This document shows, piece after piece, positions 1-8,819 of a stretch of 64,000 nt of DNA. The notes under the pieces are model-generated. The model made no database searches and was not told the origin of the DNA. It saw nothing but the letters and a program-made list of their open reading frames with translations. Position 1 is the stretch's first letter, and the number at the start of each line of letters is the position of its first letter. Origin of the DNA: Pseudogemmobacter bohemicus (GTDB taxonomy: Bacteria; Pseudomonadota; Alphaproteobacteria; Rhodobacterales; Rhodobacteraceae); contig NZ_QNHG01000003.1 of NCBI RefSeq assembly GCF_003290025.1, forward strand, positions 800,841 to 864,840, written 5' to 3'. Position numbers and translations under genes: made by a program.

Positions 1-868
1 ATCGGCTTTTGCGTATGCTCGCGGCCGGGCCTGGCGGTGTCGGCATATCGTCGGTCTATGCCGTGCTGCGGGGACCTCGTCTCGTCCGGGGGCGGCATCG
101 CGAGGGACGGCCAGTCGGGCCCTTGCGAAGATCTCGATATCGTTCTTCCAGGCCTCAATCCGGGCCGTTCCCGGGGGCAGAAGACGGTGCCAGCGGTTTG
201 ACAACGCCATCCGGCCTTGTGAGGGGGCGTTCCGGGTCGGCGATGGTCTGACGGGGCTGCCCGGAACGATTCAGGAAACATCTCTGATAATCCGCCCGCA
301 ATCCGGTCATTGCCCGAAGGCATCAAGGCTCACGATCAGGACAGGTTGCGCGGCCGCTTGCGGGCGCCGCTATGGGCGGTCAGACGGACGAACCCCATTG
401 ACGAGGATCTTTTGGGTCGTGACGCGGGGACGTGCTGCGGAGGGCGAAATCGGTCTCGGTGAAGTTGCGAAGGGCAGAGGGTCGGGGGGCGCCTGAGCGA
501 TCAGCGACTTTCACATGAAAGCTCCGCCAGAATCACCTCGCTGCCGCAAAGCCCGGGGCCAAACCCCTTTCTCCTCGCGAGGCGTATGCGCAGCCCGTTC
601 CTGGCACAGGGCACAGCCTTTCACTCATCACAAGGGCAAAAGTCGCCCCCTTTTTTGCCGCAACGCAGCCCAATCCCGCAGGTTGCCGCAGTGCAGAATA
701 CAGCCCTTTGCTAATGCAGCGAAGCCCCGGCCAGATTTGGATTGACTTCTCGCAGTGGTCGCAGCAAACCAGACGCTGGGTTAACCAATCGTATTTTTTT
801 TAGTTCCGCGTCGTGTCCCTGGTTGCCACACCTTCGCATTAGAACCTCAAATTAAACATAGGTTGGAA
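1..868. other. No recognisable gene; leader of the following transferase gene
   Basis: I find no open frame here that resembles a known protein. The short frames at 9-251 and 515-745 have no convincing start or family motif. The DNA is GC-rich up to about 740. From about 780 it becomes AT-rich, with a run of T at 796-803, which suits a promoter for the gene at 869. A weak Shine-Dalgarno (AGG, 860-862) lies six bases before that ATG. The stretch may be gene debris like that at 2.0-4.1 kb, but I cannot assign it. Confidence 0.5.
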
Positions 869-1972
869 ATGCATTTTACTCATTCCATGCTTGTGGCTTT
901 TGGTACCGCGTTTTCGATTGTCGTTTTGCTTGTCCTTACGCGCCGGTTGCATGGCCGCTACTCGCTTGACAGTCAGGCGGGGGTGCAGAAGCTGCACACC
1001 GCTCCGACCCCGAGGATTGGCGGAATAGCTATCATGGCCGGCTTACTCTTGGCGGGTCTCGCTGTGCCCGAGGGTGAGAAAACGCTCTGGGCGCAACTCG
1101 GCATCGCGGCAATTCCTGCTTTTGTCGCGGGTCTGGCCGAGGATATGACCAAGCGCGTCGGCGTGGGCGCGCGGCTGTTCGCGACCATCTGCTCGGGGCT
1201 GATCTTCTGCCTTCTCAGCGGAATCGCCCTTACGCGGGTCGATCTGCCCGGGGCAGACTGGCTGTTGTCCTTCCCGGTGATGGCGCTGTTCTTCACCGCT
1301 TTTGCCATTGGCGGCGTGGCCAATGCGATCAATATCATCGACGGGGTGAATGGGCTGGCCTCGGGCACTGTGATCATCATCCTGTCGGGCTTTGCTGCGC
1401 TGGCATGGCAACAGGGCGATACCGAGCTGGTCGGCGTCAGCCTGATCATGGCCGCCGCCCTGGGGGGCTTCTTCCTGATGAATTTCCCGGTGGGGCGAAT
1501 CTTCCTTGGCGATGCCGGCGCCTATACGGCGGGCTTCATGCTTGCCGCGATTGCCGTCGCCCTGCCGATGCGCAACCCCGAGATCTCGCCGCTGATCGGT
1601 CTTCTGGCCCTGTCTTACCCGGTGATCGAAACCATGGTCTCGATCCATCGCCGCATGGTGCGCGAGGGCGCCCATCCCGGCCAGCCCGACCGGTTGCATC
1701 TGCACAGCCTGGTCTATCGCAGCCGCGCCAGGCGCCTCGCGCAGCTGATCGGAGCGCCGCATATGCGCAATCCGCTGACCAGCGTGATCCTGTGGTCATT
1801 GTCGCTGATCCCCGTCGCGCTGATGGTGCTGTTCCACAATTCGACCGTTGGTATCCTGCTGTCTCTGGCAGGGATGACGGTCCTGTATCTGATGATTTAT
1901 CGCAGGGTCGCGCTGTTGCGCCGTCTGGCTCCGAAAGGCCAGAGCTGGCAGAGCGTGACCGAGGCAAAGTGA
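869..1972 (+). CDS. WecA/MraY-family UDP-sugar:undecaprenyl-phosphate sugar-1-phosphate transferase
   Basis: This is an integral membrane protein of 367 residues, the usual size of the WecA/MraY/TagO family. The family joins a sugar-1-phosphate (GlcNAc-1-P in WecA) to undecaprenyl phosphate on the inner face of the inner membrane, the first step of a surface polysaccharide. Family motifs are in order: a short acidic loop EDMTKR near residue 90, NAINIIDGVNGL near 152-163, GRIFLGDAGAY near 209-219, and an HLHSLVYR stretch near 277-284 that matches the cytoplasmic HxHH-type motif of WecA/TagO. Hydrophobic segments fill the rest. ATG 869 is preferred over TTG 863 because AGG at 860-862 is well spaced from it. 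The C-terminus lies in a 14-bp tandem repeat. No O-antigen or capsule genes are adjacent, so the exact sugar is unknown. Confidence 0.85.
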   Translation: MHFTHSMLVAFGTAFSIVVLLVLTRRLHGRYSLDSQAGVQKLHTAPTPRIGGIAIMAGLLLAGLAVPEGEKTLWAQLGIAAIPAFVAGLAEDMTKRVGVGARLFATICSGLIFCLLSGIALTRVDLPGADWLLSFPVMALFFTAFAIGGVANAINIIDGVNGLASGTVIIILSGFAALAWQQGDTELVGVSLIMAAALGGFFLMNFPVGRIFLGDAGAYTAGFMLAAIAVALPMRNPEISPLIGLLALSYPVIETMVSIHRRMVREGAHPGQPDRLHLHSLVYRSRARRLAQLIGAPHMRNPLTSVILWSLSLIPVALMVLFHNSTVGILLSLAGMTVLYLMIYRRVALLRRLAPKGQSWQSVTEAK

Positions 1973-2021
1973 CCGAGGCAAAGTGCCGAAGCAAAGTGAC
2001 TGAGGCAAAATGATGGAGGCA
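1955..2021 (+). repeat. 14-bp tandem repeat across the stop codon of the transferase gene
   Basis: The unit GTGACCGAGGCAAA occurs exactly at 1955-1968 and 1969-1982. It is followed by diverged copies at 1983-1995 (13 bp), 1996-2009 and 2010-2021. The first copies encode the end of the protein (VTEAK, then TGA at 1970-1972). Because the unit is not a multiple of three, gain or loss of a copy would alter the frame and the C-terminal residues. Confidence 0.85.
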
Positions 2022-2700
2022 GCCCGCAGCGCCGGATTGACTGCTGAACAGCGCTCTGCTTCGGGTGAACCGGATCAAAGCGCCGCCTGGTGAGCGGCGC
2101 CTTTCTCGCGCCGGATTGTGCCCTTGCCGGGCCGGGTGCGGTCTGGCTTTGATCCACAGAAGACAGGGCATGCCTGGCCGCTTTCAACGGGCCTGCGGGT
2201 TTCGATGATCGGAGCCGGCAATGCCCTGCGCTGATCGACATCGTTGCCCCTGCGGGCTGCGACTTTCGGCATACCCATCCCGGGAACGGCCAGCAGGGGG
2301 ATGAACGCCTGCCGGTATCTGTCGTGACCCCCGGCAGCTGAGACCCGTTCCGGTTGATCTGCGCCGGGCGGATTTTTCCATCGGCCCCGCGCCGCAGATC
2401 GCGCGTCATTGCGGCGCGCCGGAAAGGGGATGCCGGCCTTGCGGGCCAGAAACTGGCCGGGCAACCACGTCTTCCGGCCAGAGGGGCCGCTGCCGGATCG
2501 CCGCTCCCCTGATCCGTGCGACCATATCTGGCGGGGGGTGCTGACGGTTTCGCCACAGCCATGCCGGCCTGTCTCGCCTGTACCCTGTATCCCAGGCCTT
2601 GCGCTTCGCGCGGCAAGGGGAGCACCCATTGACTGGCATCGTGTTGGTGCTTCTGAGGGGATCAGGCGCCCTTCTGCTGCGCAATCTTTGCCGATTGACC
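2022..2700. other. Non-coding or decayed stretch, nothing recognised
   Basis: Several overlapping frames exist on both strands, as expected of GC-rich DNA, but none shows family motifs or a convincing ribosome-binding site. It lies between the tandem repeat and the broken IS5 transposase and is probably old gene or IS debris. Confidence 0.4.
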
Positions 2701-3319
2701 ATGGCGCGGATGGCGCGGCTCGTGCCTTTCTTTCCCAGGGGTCATGGCCGTCCGCGCGTCGGCGGCCGACGCGGCCTTGGCGTCATAATTTTCATCCATA
2801 GCAAAGGGTTGCGAGGGTCGCAATGCGCCCCGCGAATAGGGCCCGCCAAAGGCCCCTTGATAGCCGTTGGAGGCGCTGGCGCCGGATGGGCGAGGTCACC
2901 CTGATGATGCCCGGCCCCCCTGTCTGCGGGTGAAAAAGGGATGTGAAGGGGGCGCGCGTAGGCCTCCGGAATATGCCCGGCTGATCGGTCGCATGAAATA
3001 TGGCCTGAACACCAGGATGGCGTTGTTGGCCTTCGGTCGGGACCGCCCTGTCAGCCCGTTCGTCACCGCAGGACCGGACGGCGATTGCAGCGGAGCCGCT
3101 GCTCTGCTCGGCCGCTTTTCAAGGGCGGACCGGATGCTGGCAGGCCGGGATTATGACGCCGACTGGTTCAGCGAGGCATTGAAAGCCACGGGGACAGAGG
3201 CATGCATCCTGGGCCTGAAGAGCCGCAGGAAAGCGGGCGGCTATGACAAACGCCGCAATCGCACCGACATCATGGTTCACTGGGTTCTGGAACTGGAGGC
3301 GCGGTGCCGGCTGCTGTGA
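2701..3319 (+). pseudogene. Broken IS5-family (IS427-type) transposase
   Basis: Two frames together resemble an IS427-group IS5 transposase. From 2701 the N-terminal region reads MARLVPFFPRGHGRPRV, then IIFIHSKGLR, matching the family stretch around MARLxPFFPKSHGKPRV and IIFxxxxGLRW. After a frame change near 2870 the second part reads LRVKKG, then ARLIGRMKYGLNTR. A catalytic-region remnant DYDADWFSEALKATG is followed by LKSRRKAGGYDKRRN, like the family DYDADWFxxAL and KSRKKPVxYDKRR. The segment between the halves is shorter than in intact relatives, and the end (RIEIMFGRLKDWRR in relatives) is garbled. I saw no terminal inverted repeats. It is an inactive scrap of an insertion sequence. Confidence 0.8.
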
Positions 3320-4082
3320 CAGATGCCCTTCTCTTCCTCTCGGCAGCACTCCCGGCGCGGCCATCCTTTTTTGGCTTTGATGGTCGACGAGACTGGAGAC
3401 TAAGCTCTGACCCCGGGGTACGGTCCGGGCGGGCGGCACCTGGGCTTCCTTTGGAACTGAGCCTGCTCCGGCTTTCCAGTTGTTTCCCCCGTCCCCCCGT
3501 CCCCCCGGCGGCGGCGAGGCGGCCCCACAGGCACGATATCCTTGAAGGTGGTGCCGCATTGCGCAAGGCCCGGAGCATCAGACCCCCTTTGGCGCGGGAG
3601 GAAGGGAGCCCTTTGCGCCGCTGTGAAGGTGACAGGGGCAAGCGTCGATTGACCGGCCCGAAAATGGCAGGCTGCGGGTCTTCTGTGCCGGCGGCTTCTT
3701 CCGGCATCGGTGCCTGCCTTTGCCGGGGTTGCCCGTCGCGGCAAACCTCATATCGGGCCGGGAGCAGGCTGGCGGATCGGGATATGGCCGTTTTGCGTTT
3801 CGCAAGGAAGGATCCGCCAGCGTTGCAGAGCCGGCGCAGAGGGTGGCAGCCGTGACCGCCCCTCGGGGCGTGATCTGCTTGCCGGAGCTCTGTGACACCT
3901 GACCTCTTCCCTGTCGCGGAGATGCCTGGCGGTCTTTGTCACGCGGGGGCGAAACCGGGGGGGCAGACAGTGACCGGGCTGGCTGCCGGCTCTGGACTTT
4001 CGCGGCTGACGGTTTCATCGTCGGCCGGATCCGCAAAGGGGCAGGGGCCGCGTGACCGGATCCCCCTGCAAAGGAGCCTGTG
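3320..4082. other. Non-coding or decayed stretch before the nitroreductase gene
   Basis: No frame here looks like a real protein. There is a short C-rich tandem stretch at about 3486-3508 (CCCCCGT repeated). The final bases carry a good Shine-Dalgarno (AAAGGAG, about 4070-4076) for the gene that starts at 4083. The rest looks like debris continuous with the IS5 remnant. Confidence 0.4.
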
Positions 4083-4667
4083 ATGCCCGATAAGAATACC
4101 GCAGCGCTGGATTTTCTGGCCTCCCGCCTGTCGCAGCCGGCAAAGATGTTCCGCCCGCCGGTGCCCTCGCATGAGGAACTGGCGGCGATGCTGCACCTGG
4201 CGCTCCGGGTGCCGGATCATGGCAAGCTGGAGCCCTGGCGGCTCATCGTGCTGGAAAGAGCCGATTTCACGCGGCTGGCCGATCTGGCAGAGGCCCGCGG
4301 CCGGGAAATGGGCGCCGATGCCGAAAAGCTGGATAAGGGGCGCGGGCAGTTTGATCGCGGCCATCTTGCAGTGGCGGTAATTTCCGCGCCCAAAGCCTCG
4401 GACAAGATCCCGGTCGAGGAGCAGGTGCTGTCAGCCGGGGCTTTGTGCATGTCGCTCCTGATGGTGGCGACCGCCTCGGGCTGGGGGGCGAACTGGCTGA
4501 GCGGCTGGCCGGCGCATGACGCAGAGTTCTGCGCCCGCGCCTTTGGCTGCAAGGACGGTGAGACCGTGGCCGGGATCATCCATATCGGCACCTCGGCGCA
4601 TGAATTTCCAGACCGGCCGCGTCCGGACCCGGCGCGGGTGGTGCAATGGGGCCTCGGCCCCGCCTGA
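4083..4667 (+). CDS. Nitroreductase family protein
   Basis: At 194 residues this is a compact FMN-dependent nitroreductase-fold protein of the YdjA type, a soluble oxidoreductase that uses NAD(P)H to reduce nitro or quinone-like substrates; the natural substrate of this subgroup is not established. Supporting features are the FMN-site stretch RVPDHGKLEPWRLIVL near residues 42-57 and a C-terminal GWGANWLSGWPAHD near 133-146, both typical of small YdjA-like proteins. ATG 4083 was chosen over the GTG at 4080 because AAAGGAG lies a few bases upstream. It is followed after 22 bases by the EI24 membrane gene on the same strand. Confidence 0.85.
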   Translation: MPDKNTAALDFLASRLSQPAKMFRPPVPSHEELAAMLHLALRVPDHGKLEPWRLIVLERADFTRLADLAEARGREMGADAEKLDKGRGQFDRGHLAVAVISAPKASDKIPVEEQVLSAGALCMSLLMVATASGWGANWLSGWPAHDAEFCARAFGCKDGETVAGIIHIGTSAHEFPDRPRPDPARVVQWGLGPA

Positions 4668-4689
4668 ACCCCTTCTGACCCCGCGCCTG

Positions 4690-5403
4690 ATGACCCCGAA
4701 ACGAGCCCCATCGCCCATGCTTCTGGCCGCGCTGCGTGACACATTCGGATTGCTGCGCGCGCGGCCCTGCCGCCGGCTCGCTCTGCTCTCGGCGGCTCTG
4801 AGCCTTGCGCTGCTGGTCGCGGCGCTGGCGGTTATGCTGCTGATCTATGGCCATATCCTGGCAGGGGAAGGCGCGGAAAAAGGCCGCGATCAGGGCCTGG
4901 CAGATCTCTTCGGGATCAATGGTATCGCCTTTCTGCTGGTTGCCTCCATCGGGCTGATGACCCCGGTTGCGGCGGTGTTCGGCGCGCTTTCTGCCGGGCC
5001 GGTCTCTGGCATGATCGAGCATCTGCGCTGGTCGATGGTCGCAGAGAACCAGAGCAGACCGCCGGCCAGGGACTGGGTTAATTTCACCGGCCTGCTGGTT
5101 GCGGCCAATGCGCTGACGATCATGCTGATCGTGTTTCTGACCGATCTTCTGGGGTCTGCGGCGCTGCTCTTATGGCCCATGGTGAACGGTGCGCTGCTGG
5201 GACGGGAATATTTCACCCTGGTAGCGCGCCGCCATCTTGATCCGGGGGCACTGGCAAAGTTGCGTGCCGCGCATCGCGGCCGGATCTGGGTCGCAGGGAT
5301 CGTGACCGCGCTGTTCCTGAGCCTGCCGCTGCTGAACCTGGCCGCGCCCTTTCTGGGGCTGGCCTGGTTTGCGCATATCTTTCACCGGCTGCGTGCCGGC
5401 TGA
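4690..5403 (+). CDS. EI24 domain (CysZ-like) membrane protein
   Basis: This 237-residue membrane protein has about four hydrophobic segments: residues 25-50, 80-105, 135-165 and 195-225. The late stretch NGALLGREYFTLVA, then AHRGRIWVAG and LPLLNLAAPFLG, is characteristic of the EI24/CysZ-like family found in Rhodobacteraceae. CysZ proteins import sulfate, but members annotated only by the EI24 domain have not been shown to do so, so transport is an inference. The start is uncertain: ATG 4690 is used, and ATG 4717 (228 residues) is equally reasonable. It lies just after the nitroreductase gene and converges with the DUF1467 gene. Confidence 0.75.
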   Translation: MTPKRAPSPMLLAALRDTFGLLRARPCRRLALLSAALSLALLVAALAVMLLIYGHILAGEGAEKGRDQGLADLFGINGIAFLLVASIGLMTPVAAVFGALSAGPVSGMIEHLRWSMVAENQSRPPARDWVNFTGLLVAANALTIMLIVFLTDLLGSAALLLWPMVNGALLGREYFTLVARRHLDPGALAKLRAAHRGRIWVAGIVTALFLSLPLLNLAAPFLGLAWFAHIFHRLRAG

Positions 5404-5408
5404 GCAGA

Positions 5409-5708
5409 TCACTGCGTGGCGGCCGGAGTATCCGCCTCTTTCGGCGGCAGGATGCCCCGGAAATCCAGATCTTCGACGGTGATGCCGCCCCAGATGATCA
5501 CCGACGCCATCGCCCCCCAGATCACCGTCGCGAAACCCGTCGCGATCAGGGCCGAGCGGCCGACATTTTCCTCTGCCGGGGCGCTGGCAGGCGTTCCGGG
5601 CACGATCTCTCCCGCCTCGGCCTGGGTGCGGGTGCGCAGCATCAGCACGATGTAAAAGGTCAGGAACCAGGTGATCGCGTAGAGAACAATGCCCGAGGTG
5701 AGGTTCAT
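5409..5708 (-). CDS. DUF1467 family membrane protein
   Basis: This 99-residue protein has two transmembrane segments, near residues 5-23 and 53-74, separated by an acidic, proline/alanine-rich linker. It matches the DUF1467 family of alphaproteobacteria, whose function is unknown. It overlaps the stop of the methylmalonyl-CoA epimerase gene by four bases (ATGA) on the same strand. This conserved pairing in Rhodobacteraceae supports both calls and translational coupling. Confidence 0.85.
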   Translation of the reverse strand: MNLTSGIVLYAITWFLTFYIVLMLRTRTQAEAGEIVPGTPASAPAEENVGRSALIATGFATVIWGAMASVIIWGGITVEDLDFRGILPPKEADTPAATQ

Positions 5709-6109
5709 ACCTGTTCCAGCTCCACCAGACAGCCGTTGAAATCCTTGGGATGCAGGAAGAGGACAGGCTTGCCATGCGCGCCGATCTTCGGCTCGCCGCT
5801 GCCCAGAACGCGGGCGCCCTGTGCCTTCAGCCGGTCGCGCGCGGCAAGGATATCCTCGACCTCATAGCAGATGTGGTGAATGCCGCCGGAGGGGTTCTTT
5901 TCCAGAAAACCATTGATCGGGGAATTCTCGCCCAGCGGGTAGAGGAGTTCGATCTTGGTATTCGGGAGTTCGATGAAGATCACCGTCACGCCATGGTCGG
6001 GCTCATCCTGCGGGGCGCCGACTTTCGCGCCCAGCGTGTCGCGATACTGGCGCGCGGCGGCCTCCAGATCGGGGACGGCAATGGCGACATGGTTCAGACG
6101 TCCGATCAT
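5705..6109 (-). CDS. mce: Methylmalonyl-CoA epimerase
   Basis: At 134 residues this VOC-fold (glyoxalase-like) enzyme interconverts the (S) and (R) forms of methylmalonyl-CoA in propionyl-CoA catabolism. Expected metal ligands are present: His7 in LNHVAIAV, His78/His79 in GGIHHICYEV, and Glu130 or Glu132 near the C-terminus. Length and spacing match the family. It is co-transcribed with the DUF1467 gene downstream. No mutase or carboxylase genes lie nearby. Confidence 0.92.
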   Translation of the reverse strand: MIGRLNHVAIAVPDLEAAARQYRDTLGAKVGAPQDEPDHGVTVIFIELPNTKIELLYPLGENSPINGFLEKNPSGGIHHICYEVEDILAARDRLKAQGARVLGSGEPKIGAHGKPVLFLHPKDFNGCLVELEQV

Positions 6110-6325
6110 CGGCTTCTCCTGTACTGTGATCCGGGTCCCGGGGCGACTACAAGGCGGTCCGGGGGCGGGCTGAGACGACTTATGCGCGCAGCAGAAGGCC
6201 CGGGCAAGAGGGCAGGGGTATAAGCGGCGCCCCCGTTAACGCGGGATTCACCCGGATCCTGCCAGTCTGGTGGCCGAGAATCATCCCCGTCCCGCCCCCC
6301 GCCTCTGCCGCGAAAGGAAAGGCCG

Positions 6326-7099
6326 ATGCCCAGTTCCCCCTCCGGTTTCCCGCCCGCCGTTACGGTCCCAAATCCGGTTCTGCTGCCGGGGCTGTTGCCG
6401 GCGGCGATGTCCTCCTTGCCCTTGCGCGGTCTGACCGTGCTGGCGGTGGAGGACAGCCGCTATGCGAGTGAGGCGCTCAGGCTGATGTGCCAGCGTTCGG
6501 GCGCGCGGCTCAGACGGGCGGAAAGCCTTGCCGTGGCGGCGGCGCATCTGGCGCTCTACCGGCCCGATCTGGTGATCGTCGATCTCGGTCTGCCCGATGG
6601 GCGGGGGGAGGATCTGATCAGCGGGCTGAGCCGGACGGGCGGGCCGGTGGTGCTGGGAACCAGCGCCGACAGCGACGGTATGACGCGGGCGTTGCGGGCC
6701 GGGGCTGTGGGGTTTCTGGGCAAGCCGCTGCCGGATCTGGCAGGGTTCCAGGCGGCGATTCTCGCGCATCTGTGCGACCGGCATCTGCGCGGCAACCCCG
6801 GCGGCGGTGCGGTGACACCCGATGCCCTGGCGCTGCGCGATGATCTGCGGCTTGCCGAGGCGGCGTTGAAAGCCGCTCCCACGGCTCAGGCCACGCGCGA
6901 CTGGCTGCGCGGCTTTCTCGCCGGCCTTGCGCTCCAGACCGGCGATGAGGCGTTGAAATCGGCAGCCGATGTCATCAGCCGCAACGGTGACATCAACCCG
7001 ATCCGCGCAATTATCAGCGAGAAAATCCGCCATATGCCGCCCTTCTCCTCGCCCGACACCACCCGGGGCGATGCTGCAAGGCGGGCAGGTCATGCCTGA
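6326..7099 (+). CDS. Orphan response regulator receiver protein
   Basis: The protein has 257 residues. A CheY-like receiver domain occupies about residues 35-150: acidic pair Glu42/Asp43, phospho-acceptor Asp86 in VIVDLGLPDG, hydroxyl position in GTSADSD (about 112-113), and Lys133 in FLGKP. The C-terminal 100 residues show no HTH, GGDEF or other known output domain and appear helical. The first 30 residues are Pro/Ser-rich and probably disordered. A strong Shine-Dalgarno (AAAGGAAAGG) precedes ATG 6326. No histidine kinase gene is adjacent, so partner and output are unknown. Confidence 0.8.
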   Translation: MPSSPSGFPPAVTVPNPVLLPGLLPAAMSSLPLRGLTVLAVEDSRYASEALRLMCQRSGARLRRAESLAVAAAHLALYRPDLVIVDLGLPDGRGEDLISGLSRTGGPVVLGTSADSDGMTRALRAGAVGFLGKPLPDLAGFQAAILAHLCDRHLRGNPGGGAVTPDALALRDDLRLAEAALKAAPTAQATRDWLRGFLAGLALQTGDEALKSAADVISRNGDINPIRAIISEKIRHMPPFSSPDTTRGDAARRAGHA

Positions 7100-7518
7100 T
7101 CCGGCGCTGCGGTCAGGACCTGATCGCTGTCCGGATAAGCATGTCCCGGGACATCGATATCGGGCCCCCCGCGCACCGCAACCGCTCACCCCGCGAAACC
7201 GCGCGGGCAGGGAGGGCAAAGGGTCAGGGCGCATAACGGCATAGCCCCACCACGCGGCAGCCCATACCGACCGCTCAGATGACACTGCTTCCTCGCTCAC
7301 CAGGCAGAAAGGTCTTGTAGTCTGATATGCGATCAGATGACAGCTTCGGCCATAGGCCCCGTCGCGACAGACGGGCTGCCGTTCTGCGCTAACACGCTGA
7401 TGGGTGGTGACTTTCTCCGTCGAGCCAGCCCTGCAGGCCGCTGGCTTTCCGGGTGTTCAGCCTGGCTGGGCATGCCCCGGCAGCCAAAAATTCTCCGCAA
7501 TACCGCCCCGGGCCTGCC
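7100..7518. other. Intergenic stretch without a recognised gene
   Basis: The 419 bases between the response regulator and the convergent GNAT gene hold no frame resembling a known protein. A small GC hairpin is possible around 7190-7215, which could end transcription of the regulator gene, but it lacks a clear T tract. Confidence 0.4.
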
Positions 7519-8250
7519 TCAGGCCAAAGCCGGGTCGCGGGCTGCGAGAAGGGGGCGCGTCAGATCCGACAGCCGCGTCACCTGCCGGCCCGCGGCATCG
7601 AAATTGGCCGGATCCAGCCAGGCCTCATGCGTCGCCGACAAAGCCGGCCATTCCTTGTCGATCACCGAAAACCAGGCCGTATCGCGGCTGTGACCCTTCA
7701 CGATCATATGCTGGCGGAACACCCCTTCGAACCCGAATCCCAGCCGCTGCGCCGCCCGGCGCGAGGGCAGGTTCAGCGCATTGCATTTCCATTCATAGCG
7801 GCGATAGCCGGCGCGAAAGGCCCAGCCCATCATCAGATGCATCGCCTCGGTCACCACAGGCCCACGCTGCAATGCGGGCGAGATGCAGATATGGCCGACC
7901 TCGACCACACCGCTTTCGGGGGCGATCCGCAGAAAGGATGCGATACCGCCCGCCCGCCCGGTCTCCAGATCCCGCAGCACGAGGTAATACGGATCCGTGC
8001 TGCCCTGGGCCGCCTCCGCCCAGCGGTGGTAATCCGCAGCCGAGGCAAAGGGGCCATAGCCCATATAATCCCAAAGCCGGTCATCGCCGGCGAAGCTGTC
8101 ATGCAATTCAGCGGCATGCTGCCAGGCCGAAAGCGGCTCCAGCCGCACGAGCCGCCCCTCTGGCGCGAGGCCGGCGGGCATGGGCGGCGGGGTCCAGCCG
8201 GGCAGGGCTTCGCCCCAGAGAGGGGCGGTCTTATTCTGGTCGCTGTACAT
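7519..8250 (-). CDS. GNAT family N-acetyltransferase (RimJ/RimL-like)
   Basis: This 243-residue acetyl-CoA-dependent N-acyltransferase belongs to the RimJ/RimL-like branch of the GNAT superfamily. The acetyl-CoA-binding region is VEVGHICISPALQRG (about residues 116-130), followed by the helix TEAMHLMMGWAF. The C-terminal motif CNALNLPSRRAAQRLGFGFEG (about 156-176) is very typical of this branch. A purine-rich Shine-Dalgarno (GGGGGAG) precedes the ATG. The substrate cannot be told from sequence; many relatives act on small amines or protein N-termini. Confidence 0.88.
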   Translation of the reverse strand: MYSDQNKTAPLWGEALPGWTPPPMPAGLAPEGRLVRLEPLSAWQHAAELHDSFAGDDRLWDYMGYGPFASAADYHRWAEAAQGSTDPYYLVLRDLETGRAGGIASFLRIAPESGVVEVGHICISPALQRGPVVTEAMHLMMGWAFRAGYRRYEWKCNALNLPSRRAAQRLGFGFEGVFRQHMIVKGHSRDTAWFSVIDKEWPALSATHEAWLDPANFDAAGRQVTRLSDLTRPLLAARDPALA

Positions 8251-8351
8251 GCCGGTCTCCCCCTTGGGCCACTCCTCCCGAGGCTAGGCGCGGCCCGGGT
8301 GGCGGGCAAGCGGTCACAGGATCTGGATCGACTGCCGGAAGGCAACTGGTC

Positions 8352-8819
8352 TCAGATCGGGGGACGGGCCGGGGGGCGGGCGAAGCCGTCGAAATCCGTC
8401 TCGCTCAACGCCACGCCCGCCGCCCGCAGCCCGGCATAGCCAAGCGCGGTCTGGAAGAAAAACAACGGCATCCCAAAGAGATGCAGAAATTCCACCGCCG
8501 GCAGAGCGACAGGGATATTGTCGATCTCCCTCCGGATCATCCGTCCGGGATCGGGGTCGAATTCGGCCGGTTTCATCCCGCCCAGCAGCGCCCGCGCCAC
8601 CGCGAGGCGTGGCCCGAGCGCCGCCGGCAGATCCGGCAGCTCGCGCCCGGCCAGCGGGCAGGTTATTTCAATGGAAAGGCCCGCCGCGATGGAAAACCGC
8701 TGACGGGCCGTCATGTCCTGAAAGGGCTGATCCAGCGCATCCGGCCCCGCCAGCGCCACCATATCCGCGATCCGCGAAAGGGTATGGCGAAAGACGGGGA
8801 CCGTTGCCTGATACATCAT
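8352..8819 (-). CDS. DUF1993 family protein
   Basis: The protein has 155 residues and resembles the DUF1993 family: an N-terminal [13 protein letters not shown], a central [14 protein letters not shown], and a C-terminal [31 protein letters not shown]. The family is thought to share the DinB-like four-helix fold and has no established function. The start overlaps the aspS stop by four bases (ATGA), so it is probably translated from the aspS message. Confidence 0.75.
   Translation of the reverse strand: MMYQATVPVFRHTLSRIADMVALAGPDALDQPFQDMTARQRFSIAAGLSIEITCPLAGRELPDLPAALGPRLAVARALLGGMKPAEFDPDPGRMIRREIDNIPVALPAVEFLHLFGMPLFFFQTALGYAGLRAAGVALSETDFDGFARPPARPPI

Noticed and set aside
3486..3508. 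C-rich tandem stretch as a regulatory G-quadruplex
   Set aside because: It lies in decayed DNA away from any gene start, so there is nothing for it to regulate.
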